Program-made: the position numbers and the translations under genes | Shown here: piece by piece, positions 32,187 to 41,361 of the stretch | Layout of the letters: the number at the start of each line of letters is the position of its first letter | How positions within the stretch are numbered: position 1 is the stretch's first letter | Assembly: GCF_002234595.1 (NCBI RefSeq) | Contig: NZ_NMUL01000063.1 | Coordinates: 1 to 64,000, forward strand | Source of the DNA: Amycolatopsis vastitatis | Lineage (GTDB): Bacteria; Actinomycetota; Actinomycetes; Mycobacteriales; Pseudonocardiaceae | DNA: 64,000 nucleotides | Direction: 5' to 3' | The notes under the pieces: model-generated | What the model was told of the DNA's origin: nothing | The model's database searches: none | What the model saw: only the letters and a program-made list of their open reading frames with translations

Positions 32187-34433
32187 TCAGTGCTCCAGCG
32201 CGCCCGCGGGGACAAACCCGCGCGCGGCACCATCCAAAAGGGACACTTGCGCGGCGCCGACGTCGAAGTACATCCCGGTGAGCCGCAGCGCGCCCCGCTC
32301 CAGGGCGGCGGCGACCACCGGGTAGCCGCGCAGGCTTTCCAGCTGCTGCACCACGTTCTGCAGGGCAAGCTGGTCGGCCTCGGCGGCCGGCCGCTCGCCG
32401 CCGAGCAGCAGCGGCGCCTCGCGGCGACGGCGCCGGACGGCGGCTTCGCCGTGCCGCAGCCAGCTGCCGAGCTGGTCGAGCCCTTCCGGCGCCTGGCCGA
32501 GCAGCGCCTTCATCGCCCCGCAGCCGGAATGCCCGCACACCACGATCTCCGCGACGCCCAGCACCCCGACGGCGTACTCGATCGCCGCGCCGACCGACGA
32601 GTCGGTGCCGTCCGGCGGTGGCACGAGGTTGCCGATGTTCCGCACGGTGAACAGGTCGCCCGGCCCGCTGGTGGTGATCAGGTTCGGCACGATCCGCGCG
32701 TCCCCGCAGGTGATGAACAACGTGTGCGGCCGCTGGCCGTGCGCCAGGCCGCTCCACGTGTCGCGCAGCAGCGGCGCCGTGCGGCGCTGGAACTCCGACG
32801 CGCCGCGGCACAGCAGCGAGCTGGCCGTGCGCTGGGCGGGCAGCACAACGTGCTCGGCCTGCCACTCCGACCACGGCGCCAGCCACCGCGGGACGACGCG
32901 CGCGGCGACGCTGCGGCGCACGGTCGGCTCGCCCGACCGGCCGCGTTCGAACCACGGGTGCCCGATCTCGTCGACCGTGACCGGCCCGGCGTGCGCCTGC
33001 TGCCAGCCACGCAGGCAGTCGAACGCGGCGTGGTCGAGGTAGTCGACGAGCAGTTCCAGGATGACCTCGGCGTGCGGCGGCACCTCGGCGAGCACCCGGG
33101 TCAGCCGGGGCACGGACAGGAACGTCAGCGCGCCTTCGATGACGACGCGGTGACGATCGCCGTCCTTCCCCGTGCTTTCCCTTTCGACGTGGATCCCGGA
33201 GAAGATCATCCGCCGCAGCATCATCGCGAGGGCCAGCAGGACCCCCGCCGCGACACCGGTGAGCAGGTTCACCGCCACCGCACCCGCCAGCGTGACGGCG
33301 TACACCGGGAGGTCGCCGTGGCGCCGGACCTCCTTCAGCCCGCTGACGTTGACCAGTTTCGTCCCGACGTACACCAGCAGCGCGGCGAGCGCGGCCAGCG
33401 GGATCAGCCGCAGCATGCCGGTGAGCAGCAGGCAGGCGGCGAGGATCCAGGCGCAGTGCAGGATCGCCGACGTCCGCGTGCGCGCCCCCGCCTCGTAGTT
33501 GGTCATGCTGCGCACGATGACGCCGGTGACGGGGAACCCGCCGAGCGCGCCGGCGGCGACGTTCGCCGCGCCCTGCCCGATCAGCTCGCGGTCGAGGTCG
33601 GTGCGCGGGCCGCCGCGGAGCTTGTCCACCGAGACCGCGGACAGCAGGCTCTCCAGGCCGGCGATGAGCGCGATGGTGAGCGCGGCCAGCGCGAACCCGC
33701 CCCAGCCGCCGTCCGGCAGCCGCGGGACGACGTGCAGCGCGGGCAGCCCGGCCGGGAGGTCGACGCGCGGCAGCGTCATGCCCGTCGCGACGGACAGGCC
33801 GGTGCCCAGCGCGACGGCGGCCAGTGGCGCGGGCACGCGGCGGACGGCTTCCGGGAGGCGCGGCCAGGCCAGGAGCACCCCGAGGGTGACCACGCCGACC
33901 AGCACGGCCTGGTCGTGGTGCGCGGCGACCTGTCCCGGCAGCGCGAGGACGTTGGCGAGCGCGGAGCCCTGTGCCGAGCCACCGAGCACGACGTGCAGCT
34001 GGCCGAGCACGAGCGTGACGCCGATGCCGGCGAGCAGGCCGTGCACGATGGCCGGCGACACGGCGAGCGCGGCGCGGGCGGCCCGGGTGAGGCCGAAGAG
34101 GATCTGGAGCAGGCCCGCGGCGACGGTGATCGCGCAGGTGACGGGCCAGCCGTGGGTGGCGATCGTGTCGGCCAGCACCACGGTGAGGGCGGCGGACGGG
34201 CCGCTGACCTGCAGCGGCGACCCGCCGAAGACGCTCGCGACCAGCCCGCCGACGACGGCGGAGATCAGGCCGGAGAGCAGCGGCGCCCCGGCGGCGAAGG
34301 CCACGCCGAGGGACAGGGGGACGGCGACGAGGAAGACGACTATCGAAGCGAGGACATCGTGCTTGAGGTTCTCCAGGTGCTGGGCGTTCTTCGGGGGTCC
34401 GGTGTCGTGCTCTCCACGAACGATCTCGATCAT
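32187..34433 (-). CDS. Second SulP transporter-beta-carbonic anhydrase fusion
   Basis: 748 residues from ATG 34433 (other in-frame starts up to 34625 are possible). It has the same architecture as the downstream paralogue: a SulP membrane domain (opening VFLVAVPLSLGVAFAAGAP), a linker, and beta-carbonic anhydrase with CGDAR and GHSGCGAM zinc motifs. The two share most positions yet have clearly diverged, so the duplication is old. A tandem pair with fused carbonic anhydrase suggests high demand for bicarbonate or CO2 handling. Substrate (sulfate versus bicarbonate) cannot be decided from sequence alone; the fusion favours bicarbonate. Confidence 0.9.
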   Translation of the reverse strand: MIEIVRGEHDTGPPKNAQHLENLKHDVLASIVVFLVAVPLSLGVAFAAGAPLLSGLISAVVGGLVASVFGGSPLQVSGPSAALTVVLADTIATHGWPVTCAITVAAGLLQILFGLTRAARAALAVSPAIVHGLLAGIGVTLVLGQLHVVLGGSAQGSALANVLALPGQVAAHHDQAVLVGVVTLGVLLAWPRLPEAVRRVPAPLAAVALGTGLSVATGMTLPRVDLPAGLPALHVVPRLPDGGWGGFALAALTIALIAGLESLLSAVSVDKLRGGPRTDLDRELIGQGAANVAAGALGGFPVTGVIVRSMTNYEAGARTRTSAILHCAWILAACLLLTGMLRLIPLAALAALLVYVGTKLVNVSGLKEVRRHGDLPVYAVTLAGAVAVNLLTGVAAGVLLALAMMLRRMIFSGIHVERESTGKDGDRHRVVIEGALTFLSVPRLTRVLAEVPPHAEVILELLVDYLDHAAFDCLRGWQQAHAGPVTVDEIGHPWFERGRSGEPTVRRSVAARVVPRWLAPWSEWQAEHVVLPAQRTASSLLCRGASEFQRRTAPLLRDTWSGLAHGQRPHTLFITCGDARIVPNLITTSGPGDLFTVRNIGNLVPPPDGTDSSVGAAIEYAVGVLGVAEIVVCGHSGCGAMKALLGQAPEGLDQLGSWLRHGEAAVRRRRREAPLLLGGERPAAEADQLALQNVVQQLESLRGYPVVAAALERGALRLTGMYFDVGAAQVSLLDGAARGFVPAGALEH

Positions 34434-34641
34434 GGGGGCAGGATCGCCGAAACCACGCGAAAAGTCCGCTACGCAAGGATTTCTCGTGTTTGTCCGGGTA
34501 CGGGATCGATGACGAGAACCGGACTTTTCACACTTTCCGCCTCCGCCGTTCGCGTGGTGTGGATCTTGGTCCGCCACCCAGCGCGACGATGAGAGACCTT
34601 CGGGTCTCGCTGTGCCCGCGGTCACACCCGATGTGCTGAAT

Positions 34642-35922
34642 TCAGGCCTTCGCGGCGACGGCGAGCATCGCCCGGGTGATCACGGCGAGGTCCGCGTCCG
34701 TCGCGACGTACGGCGGCATCGCGTACACGAGGTCGCGGAACGGCCGCAGCCACACGCCGTTCTCGGTCACGACGTCGGTCGCCACCGCCATGTCCACCGG
34801 GTGGTCGAGCTGCAGCACCCCGATCCCGCCGAGGACCCGGACGTCGACGACCGCGGCCAGGTCCCGCGCCGGGGCCAAGCCGTCCAGCAAACCCTTCTCG
34901 AGCCGCGCGACGTCCTGCCGCCAGCCGCCGTCGGCGAGCAGGCCGAGCGAAGCGTTCGCGACGGCCGAGGCCAGGGGGTTGCCCATGAACGTCGGGCCGT
35001 GCGCGAGCACCGGGAGCTCGCCGCGCGAAATGCCGTCGGCCACCTCCGGCGTGCACAGCGCCGCCGCCATGCTCAGGTAGCCGCCGGTCAGCGCCTTGCC
35101 GACGCACAGCACGTCCGGCGTCACGCCCGCGTGCTCCGCGGCGAACAACGCGCCGGTGCGGCCGAAGCCGGTCGCGATCTCGTCGAAGATCAGCAGCACG
35201 TCGTGCGCCTCGGTGAGTTCCCGCAGCGCGCGCAGGTAGGCGGGGTGGTGGAAGCGCATGCCGCCGGCGCCCTGCACGACCGGTTCCACGATCACCGCGG
35301 CCAGTTCCCCGGCGTGGGCGCCGATCGCGTCCGCCAGAGTGTCCAGATAGGACTGATCCGGCGGGGTGCCGAAGCCGGACGGCGGCGCGGGCACGAAGAC
35401 CTGTTCGGGCAGGACACCGCGCCACAGCGCGTGCATGCCGCCCTCGGGGTCGCAGACGCTCATCGGCGTGAACGTGTCGCCGTGGTAGCCACCGCGCCAG
35501 GTGAGCAGCTTCCGTTTCTCCCCCAGCCCGCGCGAACGCTGGTACTGCAAGCACATCTTCGCGGCGACCTCGACCGACACCGACCCCGAGTCGCAGAGGA
35601 AGACGTGCTCCAGGCCGTCCGGGGTCAGGTCGGCCAGTGTCTTGGCGAGGGTGATCGCCGGTTCGTGCGTCAGGCCGCCGAACATGACGTGGCTCACCCG
35701 CCCGGCCTGCTCGGCGAGCGCGGCGTCGAGCACCGGGTGCCGGTAGCCGTGGATGGCCGACCACCACGACGACATCCCGTCCACGAGCTCACGGCCGTCG
35801 GCGAGCTTCAGCCGCACCCCGCTCGCCTCGGTGACCAGCAGCGAGGGCACCTTCGCCGGCATCGGCGCGTAGGGGTGCCACACGTGCTGGGCGTCGAGGG
35901 CGAGCAGGCCGGCGGAGTCCAT
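34642..35922 (-). CDS. bioA: Adenosylmethionine-8-amino-7-oxononanoate aminotransferase
   Basis: 426 residues of class III PLP aminotransferase. It makes 7,8-diaminopelargonate for BioD. Family marks are HPYAPMP near the N-terminus, WWSAIHGY, the FDEIATGFGRTG block and the PLP Lys in VGKALTGGYLS, then HGPTFMGNPL. It is the first biotin gene of the leftward set, but bioD and bioB lie 5 kb downstream behind the two SulP fusions. bioF is not in the window. A short hairpin (34593-34608) lies after its stop. Confidence 0.95.
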   Translation of the reverse strand: MDSAGLLALDAQHVWHPYAPMPAKVPSLLVTEASGVRLKLADGRELVDGMSSWWSAIHGYRHPVLDAALAEQAGRVSHVMFGGLTHEPAITLAKTLADLTPDGLEHVFLCDSGSVSVEVAAKMCLQYQRSRGLGEKRKLLTWRGGYHGDTFTPMSVCDPEGGMHALWRGVLPEQVFVPAPPSGFGTPPDQSYLDTLADAIGAHAGELAAVIVEPVVQGAGGMRFHHPAYLRALRELTEAHDVLLIFDEIATGFGRTGALFAAEHAGVTPDVLCVGKALTGGYLSMAAALCTPEVADGISRGELPVLAHGPTFMGNPLASAVANASLGLLADGGWRQDVARLEKGLLDGLAPARDLAAVVDVRVLGGIGVLQLDHPVDMAVATDVVTENGVWLRPFRDLVYAMPPYVATDADLAVITRAMLAVAAKA

Positions 35923-35939
35923 CCGCCGACCTTACGAGG

Positions 35940-37154
<1,215 letters not shown>

Positions 37155-37168
37155 GTCGCCCCAGTTTC

Positions 37169-37588
37169 TCAGCGTCCGCGTTCGGCGAGTGCCGCCACCA
37201 CGCGTTCGGTCACGTCCTGCCAGTATGCCCGTTGTTCCTCGCGTTCTTCCGCGTCCGCGAGCCATTCCTGGTGGAACCGCAAGGTTGTCTTGGCGCCCGA
37301 GCCGCTCAGCCGCACCTGCACGGTGGAATCGTGGTCCCAGTCGCTCGGCCGCCACGTGAGCCGGACCCGGTCGCCCTCGACGAAGCTGCGGATCTCGCCG
37401 ACCGTGCCGTTCACCGTTTCGTACTCCGCGCCCGCCTCGCGCGGCAGCTCGACCCCGGGCCCGAGCCAGACCGCGACACCCTCGCGGCTGACCAGGAAGT
37501 CCCAGACCGTCGCGGCGGGGTACGGCAAAGTCCGCGAAACACCGATGTTCCACCCCACATCGGCCGTCTTCCCCACTGAAGAACTCAT
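37169..37588 (-). CDS. SRPBCC (AHSA1/START-like) domain protein
   Basis: 139 residues. The pattern is that of the AHSA1-type START fold: an opening VSRTLPYPAATVWDFL, central strands with W in VRLTWRPSDWDHD, and a C-terminal helix ending ERVVAALAERGR. Such proteins bind hydrophobic ligands or chaperones. ATG 37588 is used; an in-frame start upstream exists. It precedes the P450 by 14 nt on the same strand, so the two are probably one operon and could act on the same small molecule. Confidence 0.75.
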   Translation of the reverse strand: MSSSVGKTADVGWNIGVSRTLPYPAATVWDFLVSREGVAVWLGPGVELPREAGAEYETVNGTVGEIRSFVEGDRVRLTWRPSDWDHDSTVQVRLSGSGAKTTLRFHQEWLADAEEREEQRAYWQDVTERVVAALAERGR

Positions 37589-37652
37589 GCCCCCATCTTC
37601 CCACCGGGGTAGGACAAAATCGCCCACCGGTCCGGGTGGAGGATGGGAACCC

Positions 37653-38270
37653 GTGCGCTACCGCCCGATTTCCCCCGCCATCCTGGCCGAAGAACTGGCC
37701 GACCGCATCGACGCGCTCGCCGGGCCGCGGCGGATCGCGGTCGCCGTCGACGGCGCGGCAGGGGCGACGGAAACCACGGAACTCGCCGACGCCCTCGTCG
37801 ACCCGCTGCGGTTGCGTGGCCGCGCGACCCTGCGCGTCTCCGCGCGCGATTTCCTGCGCCCCGCGTCACTGCGGTTCGAACACGGCCGCACCAACCCCGA
37901 CGCCCGCTACACCGATTGGCTCGACCTCGGCGCGCTCCGCCGCGAAGTCCTGGATCCGCTGAAGGGGTCCGGCGAAGTCCTGCCGTCGCTGTGGGACGCC
38001 GAACGCGACCGCGCGACCCGCGCCGAGCGGGTGCCGGTCCCCGAAGGCGGGGTCATGCTGCTCGACGGCGAACTGCTGCTCGGCGCGGGCCTGGCGTTCG
38101 ACCTGGCCGTGCACCTGTGGCTCTCCCCCGCCGCGCTGCGCCGCCGCGTGCCGGACGCCTGGGCCGTCCCGGCCTACGAGCGCTACGAGGAAGAGGTCGA
38201 TCCGGGCTCGCTCGCCGACGTCGTCGTGCGCGTCGACGATCCGCGGCACCCGGCGCTCTACACGCCGTGA
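37653..38270 (+). CDS. Uridine kinase-like protein with a broken P-loop
   Basis: 205 residues from GTG 37653 (GGAGG upstream). The overall sequence follows uridine kinase-like P-loop proteins: an N-terminal strand VAVDG, a DFLRPASLRFEHGR substrate region and a YERYEEEVDP C-terminal part. But the Walker A segment reads DGAAGATETT, with Glu40 where the catalytic Lys should be. ATP binding by the normal mode is therefore unlikely. It is divergent from the SRPBCC gene, with 64 nt between them. The function may have shifted to a non-kinase role. Confidence 0.65.
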   Translation: MRYRPISPAILAEELADRIDALAGPRRIAVAVDGAAGATETTELADALVDPLRLRGRATLRVSARDFLRPASLRFEHGRTNPDARYTDWLDLGALRREVLDPLKGSGEVLPSLWDAERDRATRAERVPVPEGGVMLLDGELLLGAGLAFDLAVHLWLSPAALRRRVPDAWAVPAYERYEEEVDPGSLADVVVRVDDPRHPALYTP

Positions 38271-38274
38271 CGGC

Positions 38275-39432
38275 TCAGCGGACCGCGGCCACCGGGTCGC
38301 CGTCCAGCAGGCCGGACAGCCGCCGTGCCATGACGTCCCAGCGCCAGTTCGCGGTCACCCAGGCCCGCCCGGCCTCGCCCATCCGCCGCGCGCGCACCGG
38401 GTCGGCCAGCAGGCTGACGAGTGTCTCGGCGAGCTGGCCGGTGTCCCGGCCCTCGACGACGTGCCCGGTGACCTCGTCGAGCACCGCTTCGGGAGCCCCG
38501 CCGGAGTTGCCCGCCACCACCGGCAGGCCGGTCGCCGAGGCCTCCAGGTAGACGATGCCGAGCCCCTCCACGTCGAGGCCCTTGCCGCGGGTACGGGCCG
38601 GCATCGCGAAGACGTCGCCCACCGCGTAGTGCGCCGGCAGCTCCGCCCACGGCACCGACCCGGTGAGCACGACGTCGCGCTCCAGCCCCAGTCCGGAGAC
38701 CATTTCGGTGAGCTTCTTCCGGTAGGGACCGCCGCCGACGAGCAGCAGCGCCGCGTCCGGCACGCGCTCGCGGATCTTCGGCAGCGCGCGGATCAGCTGG
38801 TCCTGTCCCTTGCGCGGGACCAGCCGGGACACGCACACGATCGTCGGCCGGTCGCCGAGGCCGTGCCGGGCGCGGATCTCCGCGCGGGCGGCCGGGTCCG
38901 GCCGGAACACCTCGGTGTCCACCCCGGACGGCAGCAGCTCCAGCCCGGCCATCGGGCCGAACGCGGCGGCGAACCGGCCGCGGGTGTACCGGCTGACGTA
39001 GGTGACGACGTCCACGGTGTCGCCGATGCGCCGCAGCGCCTGCCGCGAACCGGGGAGCATCGACCAGCCGACCTCGTGGCCGTGCGTCGACGCCACGACG
39101 CGCCGGGCCCCGGCCCGGCGCAGCGGATGCCCCAGCAGCGCGAGCGGGGCGGCGGCGCCGAACCAGACGGCTTCGCAGTCTCGCGCGCGCATGATCTGCT
39201 TCGCCCGGCGAAGCACGTCAGGTGTCGGCAGCATCAGCGATGTCGGGTGCCGGACCACTTCGAACGGCGCCTCGGCGTCGAACTCCTCGTGCGACCCCGT
39301 CCGCGACTCCCACGACGGCGCGTAGACGACCAGGTCGTCCGCCGGCAGCCGGGTGGCGAGGGAGTTCAGGTAGTTCTGGATCCCCCCGGGCCGGGGCGGG
39401 AAGTCGTTGGTCACGAGCAGGGTCTTGAGCAC
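38275..39432 (-). CDS. pimB: GT4 mannosyltransferase, PimB-like
   Basis: 385 residues of GT-B fold. Conserved parts are the N-terminal NDFPPRPGGIQNY, the THGHEVGW acceptor-side loop, SRLVPRKGQD, and the EGLGIVYLEASATGLPVV nucleotide-binding Glu motif. This matches actinobacterial PimB (GDP-mannose-dependent, second mannose on phosphatidylinositol mannoside). It sits immediately beside the NlpC/P60 gene, as in mycobacteria. GTG 39432 is used; an in-frame start at 39456 is possible. Confidence 0.85.
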   Translation of the reverse strand: MLKTLLVTNDFPPRPGGIQNYLNSLATRLPADDLVVYAPSWESRTGSHEEFDAEAPFEVVRHPTSLMLPTPDVLRRAKQIMRARDCEAVWFGAAAPLALLGHPLRRAGARRVVASTHGHEVGWSMLPGSRQALRRIGDTVDVVTYVSRYTRGRFAAAFGPMAGLELLPSGVDTEVFRPDPAARAEIRARHGLGDRPTIVCVSRLVPRKGQDQLIRALPKIRERVPDAALLLVGGGPYRKKLTEMVSGLGLERDVVLTGSVPWAELPAHYAVGDVFAMPARTRGKGLDVEGLGIVYLEASATGLPVVAGNSGGAPEAVLDEVTGHVVEGRDTGQLAETLVSLLADPVRARRMGEAGRAWVTANWRWDVMARRLSGLLDGDPVAAVR

Positions 39433-39465
39433 GCCCCAGAGGCTAGCGGCCGGCACCGACAGCGA

Positions 39466-39497
39466 AGGGGCGGCACCGCGTGTGCGGTACCGCCCCC
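39466..39497 (-). terminator. Hairpin after the NlpC/P60 gene
   Basis: Arms 39467-39479 and 39484-39496 pair over 13 bp with one mismatch and a 4-nt loop, about 30 nt after the stop codon at 39527. This separates it from the pimB gene. Confidence 0.6.
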
Positions 39498-39526
39498 TCC
39501 GGAGTGCTGCATTGCCGCTCGAGGAC

Positions 39527-40582
39527 TTACGCCGTCGGGCGGCGCGCTCCCGCGTACTGGCTCTGCAGCGGCGAGATCTTCACGACGTCACCGGTGTCGG
39601 GCGCGTGGACCATCTGACCGTTGCCGATGTACATGCCGACGTGCGACACGGGCGAGTAGTAGAACACGAGGTCGCCCGGCTGCAGCTGGTCGCGCGGCAC
39701 CGCGGCGCCGAACGTGGACTGCTCGCGGCTGGTCCGCGGCAGGGTGATCCCGGCCTGGCCGTAGGCCCACAGCATCAGGCCCGAGCAGTCGAACACCGTC
39801 GGCCCGGCGGCACCGTACTTGTACGCGGCACCGAGCTTGCTCAGCGCCATGTTCAGCGCCGTCTGGGCCGCCGCGGTGGGGGCCTTGATGTTGGCGGGCG
39901 GTGTCGCGCCGCGGTCGCGCTGAGCGGCCTTGTCCGAGGCGCTCAGGTTCTTGTTGGCCGCCTCGAGCTGGTCGATCTGGTCGTTGAGGGACTTCTGCTT
40001 GGCCTTGATGTCCTCGGTCAGCTTGGCGGCCGCGTCACGGGCGTCCTGCGCGCGCTTCGCGGCGTCGGCGGCCTTGTTGGTGGCATCATTGGCCTGCTGG
40101 AAGGCGCCGGTGAGGTTGCCCATCGCGGCGTTCTTGCCGGTCGCGATGACCTCGAGCGCCGAGGAGCGGTCCAGGAAGTCCTGGGTGGACGTCCCGGCCA
40201 GCAGGGCCGACAGCTTGTTGAGCTGGACGCCGCTGGTGAACGAGGCACCAGCGAACTTGTCGACCTCGACCTGGTACTTCTTCTCGCTCTCGGCGGCCTT
40301 CGCGGCCTGGTCCTTCGCCGCGTTGACGTCGTTGGTGGCCTTGTCGAGCTCGCCCTGCTTCTTGTTCAGGTCGTCCTGAGCCGAAAGCAGGTCTTCGTTG
40401 AGCTTCTCGGCCTGCGCCGCGAGGTCGCGGTACTTGGCGAGGGCGTCGGAGCCGGTGGGTGGGGCCTGGAGGACGGGGATGGGGGCGGCGGTGGCCATCG
40501 GCTGGGCCAGGGTGACGAGGGTGATCACCGAAGCCGCTGCGAGGGCACCTGACACCACGCGCCTGACTGGATGCGACTGCAC
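39527..40582 (-). CDS. Secreted NlpC/P60 peptidoglycan endopeptidase (RipA/RipC-like)
   Basis: 351 residues. A signal peptide (about 1-33) is followed by a long coiled coil (about 45-215) and a C-terminal NlpC/P60 domain (235-351) with the catalytic Cys266 (FDCSGL) and His314 (SHVGMY), plus His326 nearby. It cleaves peptide stems of cell-wall peptidoglycan; homologues in mycobacteria (Rv2190c/RipC type) aid cell separation. GTG 40582 has AAGGAGA 12 nt upstream. The gene has a 450-nt structured leader, and neighbours match the mycobacterial order. Confidence 0.9.
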   Translation of the reverse strand: MQSHPVRRVVSGALAAASVITLVTLAQPMATAAPIPVLQAPPTGSDALAKYRDLAAQAEKLNEDLLSAQDDLNKKQGELDKATNDVNAAKDQAAKAAESEKKYQVEVDKFAGASFTSGVQLNKLSALLAGTSTQDFLDRSSALEVIATGKNAAMGNLTGAFQQANDATNKAADAAKRAQDARDAAAKLTEDIKAKQKSLNDQIDQLEAANKNLSASDKAAQRDRGATPPANIKAPTAAAQTALNMALSKLGAAYKYGAAGPTVFDCSGLMLWAYGQAGITLPRTSREQSTFGAAVPRDQLQPGDLVFYYSPVSHVGMYIGNGQMVHAPDTGDVVKISPLQSQYAGARRPTA

Positions 40583-40845
40583 GGTCGCGCGGGTCTCCTT
40601 TGCGTCTCGGCCGCCGTCGGGGACCGGGGCACGAAGAGGCCGGGGAGTCCTCTTCGCCGCTGTCCCCCACCGCGTGACCCATTCCGCTTTGGGACGAGCG
40701 GAGCTGCAACAGGTAAAGCTGCAACATTACGAGCACGCAGTGGTGGTTCCGGTTCCCAGCTTCCCGACAAAGCTGTAGCCGGCGGCGATCTCGCGTCGCC
40801 GCCTCATCGGCGGCCGGGGGCCACGAGATCTCGGACAGGTTACGA
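40583..40845 (-). ncRNA. Structured 5' leader of the NlpC/P60 gene; c-di-AMP riboswitch is a possibility
   Basis: A TAACCT -10-like box (about 40836-40841, minus strand) would give a leader of about 250 nt. It holds many short hairpins (CAGCTT-AAGCTG; AGAGG-CCTCT) and a tandem GTTGCAGCT word. Actinobacterial cell-wall hydrolase genes are often preceded by a c-di-AMP (ydaO-type) riboswitch, so one may be here. I could not match the full consensus (no GGGGTGAAT word), so this is a suggestion. The rest of the 452-nt gap up to 41034 holds nothing clear. Confidence 0.35.
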
Positions 40846-41034
40846 AAAGACCGCCACCGCGTCCACCACCTCCCGGCCAAAAACTCTGCGTGACACCGCT
40901 GAACACCATCGGACCAGGGAGGGAGAAGACTGTGAGAGGCATTACACGCTGGGGTTTCTCCGAGGCCGTTTCGACTACTGACCGTTCACCTGATCCGATC
41001 GACCATTCGGCGCGCCGTCACGAAAGGGGACGAT

Positions 41035-41292
41035 TTAGGCGGTGCGGCGGACCGGTTCTTCGACCATGCGGAGCCGCGGCACCATTCCCGCTTCGGCCAG
41101 CGCGTCGACGGCGCGGCGCTCGTCGGCGTCCCACACCACCGCCGGTGGCGCGCCGAGCAGCACGCTCACCACGCAGTCGTGGCACGAAATGCCGCGCACC
41201 ACGCAGCGGTCGCAATCGACCACCAGGTTCTCGATGTCCGAAACCGCGATGTGCGAGACGTCCACCGCGGACAGGTCGGGGGTGTCGCTCAC
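41035..41292 (-). CDS. Small four-Cys protein, actinobacterial, unknown
   Basis: 85 residues. Cys27, 30, 37 and 40 form CxxC-x6-CxxC (VDCDRCVVRGISCHDC), a likely zinc or iron-sulfur site in the middle, with a helical C-terminal half ending near RTA. GTG 41292 has AGGAGGA close upstream. Genes of this type are seen in many actinobacteria next to cell-wall or NYN-domain genes; no function is known to me. It is followed by the hydrolase leader and preceded by the NYN gene on the same strand. Confidence 0.7.
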   Translation of the reverse strand: MSDTPDLSAVDVSHIAVSDIENLVVDCDRCVVRGISCHDCVVSVLLGAPPAVVWDADERRAVDALAEAGMVPRLRMVEEPVRRTA

Positions 41293-41361
41293 GTGGTCCT
41301 CCTCACGCCGGAAACTGACTTGAGGAGGACGGTAGGCGCCACCACCGACAGTTTTGCGGGA

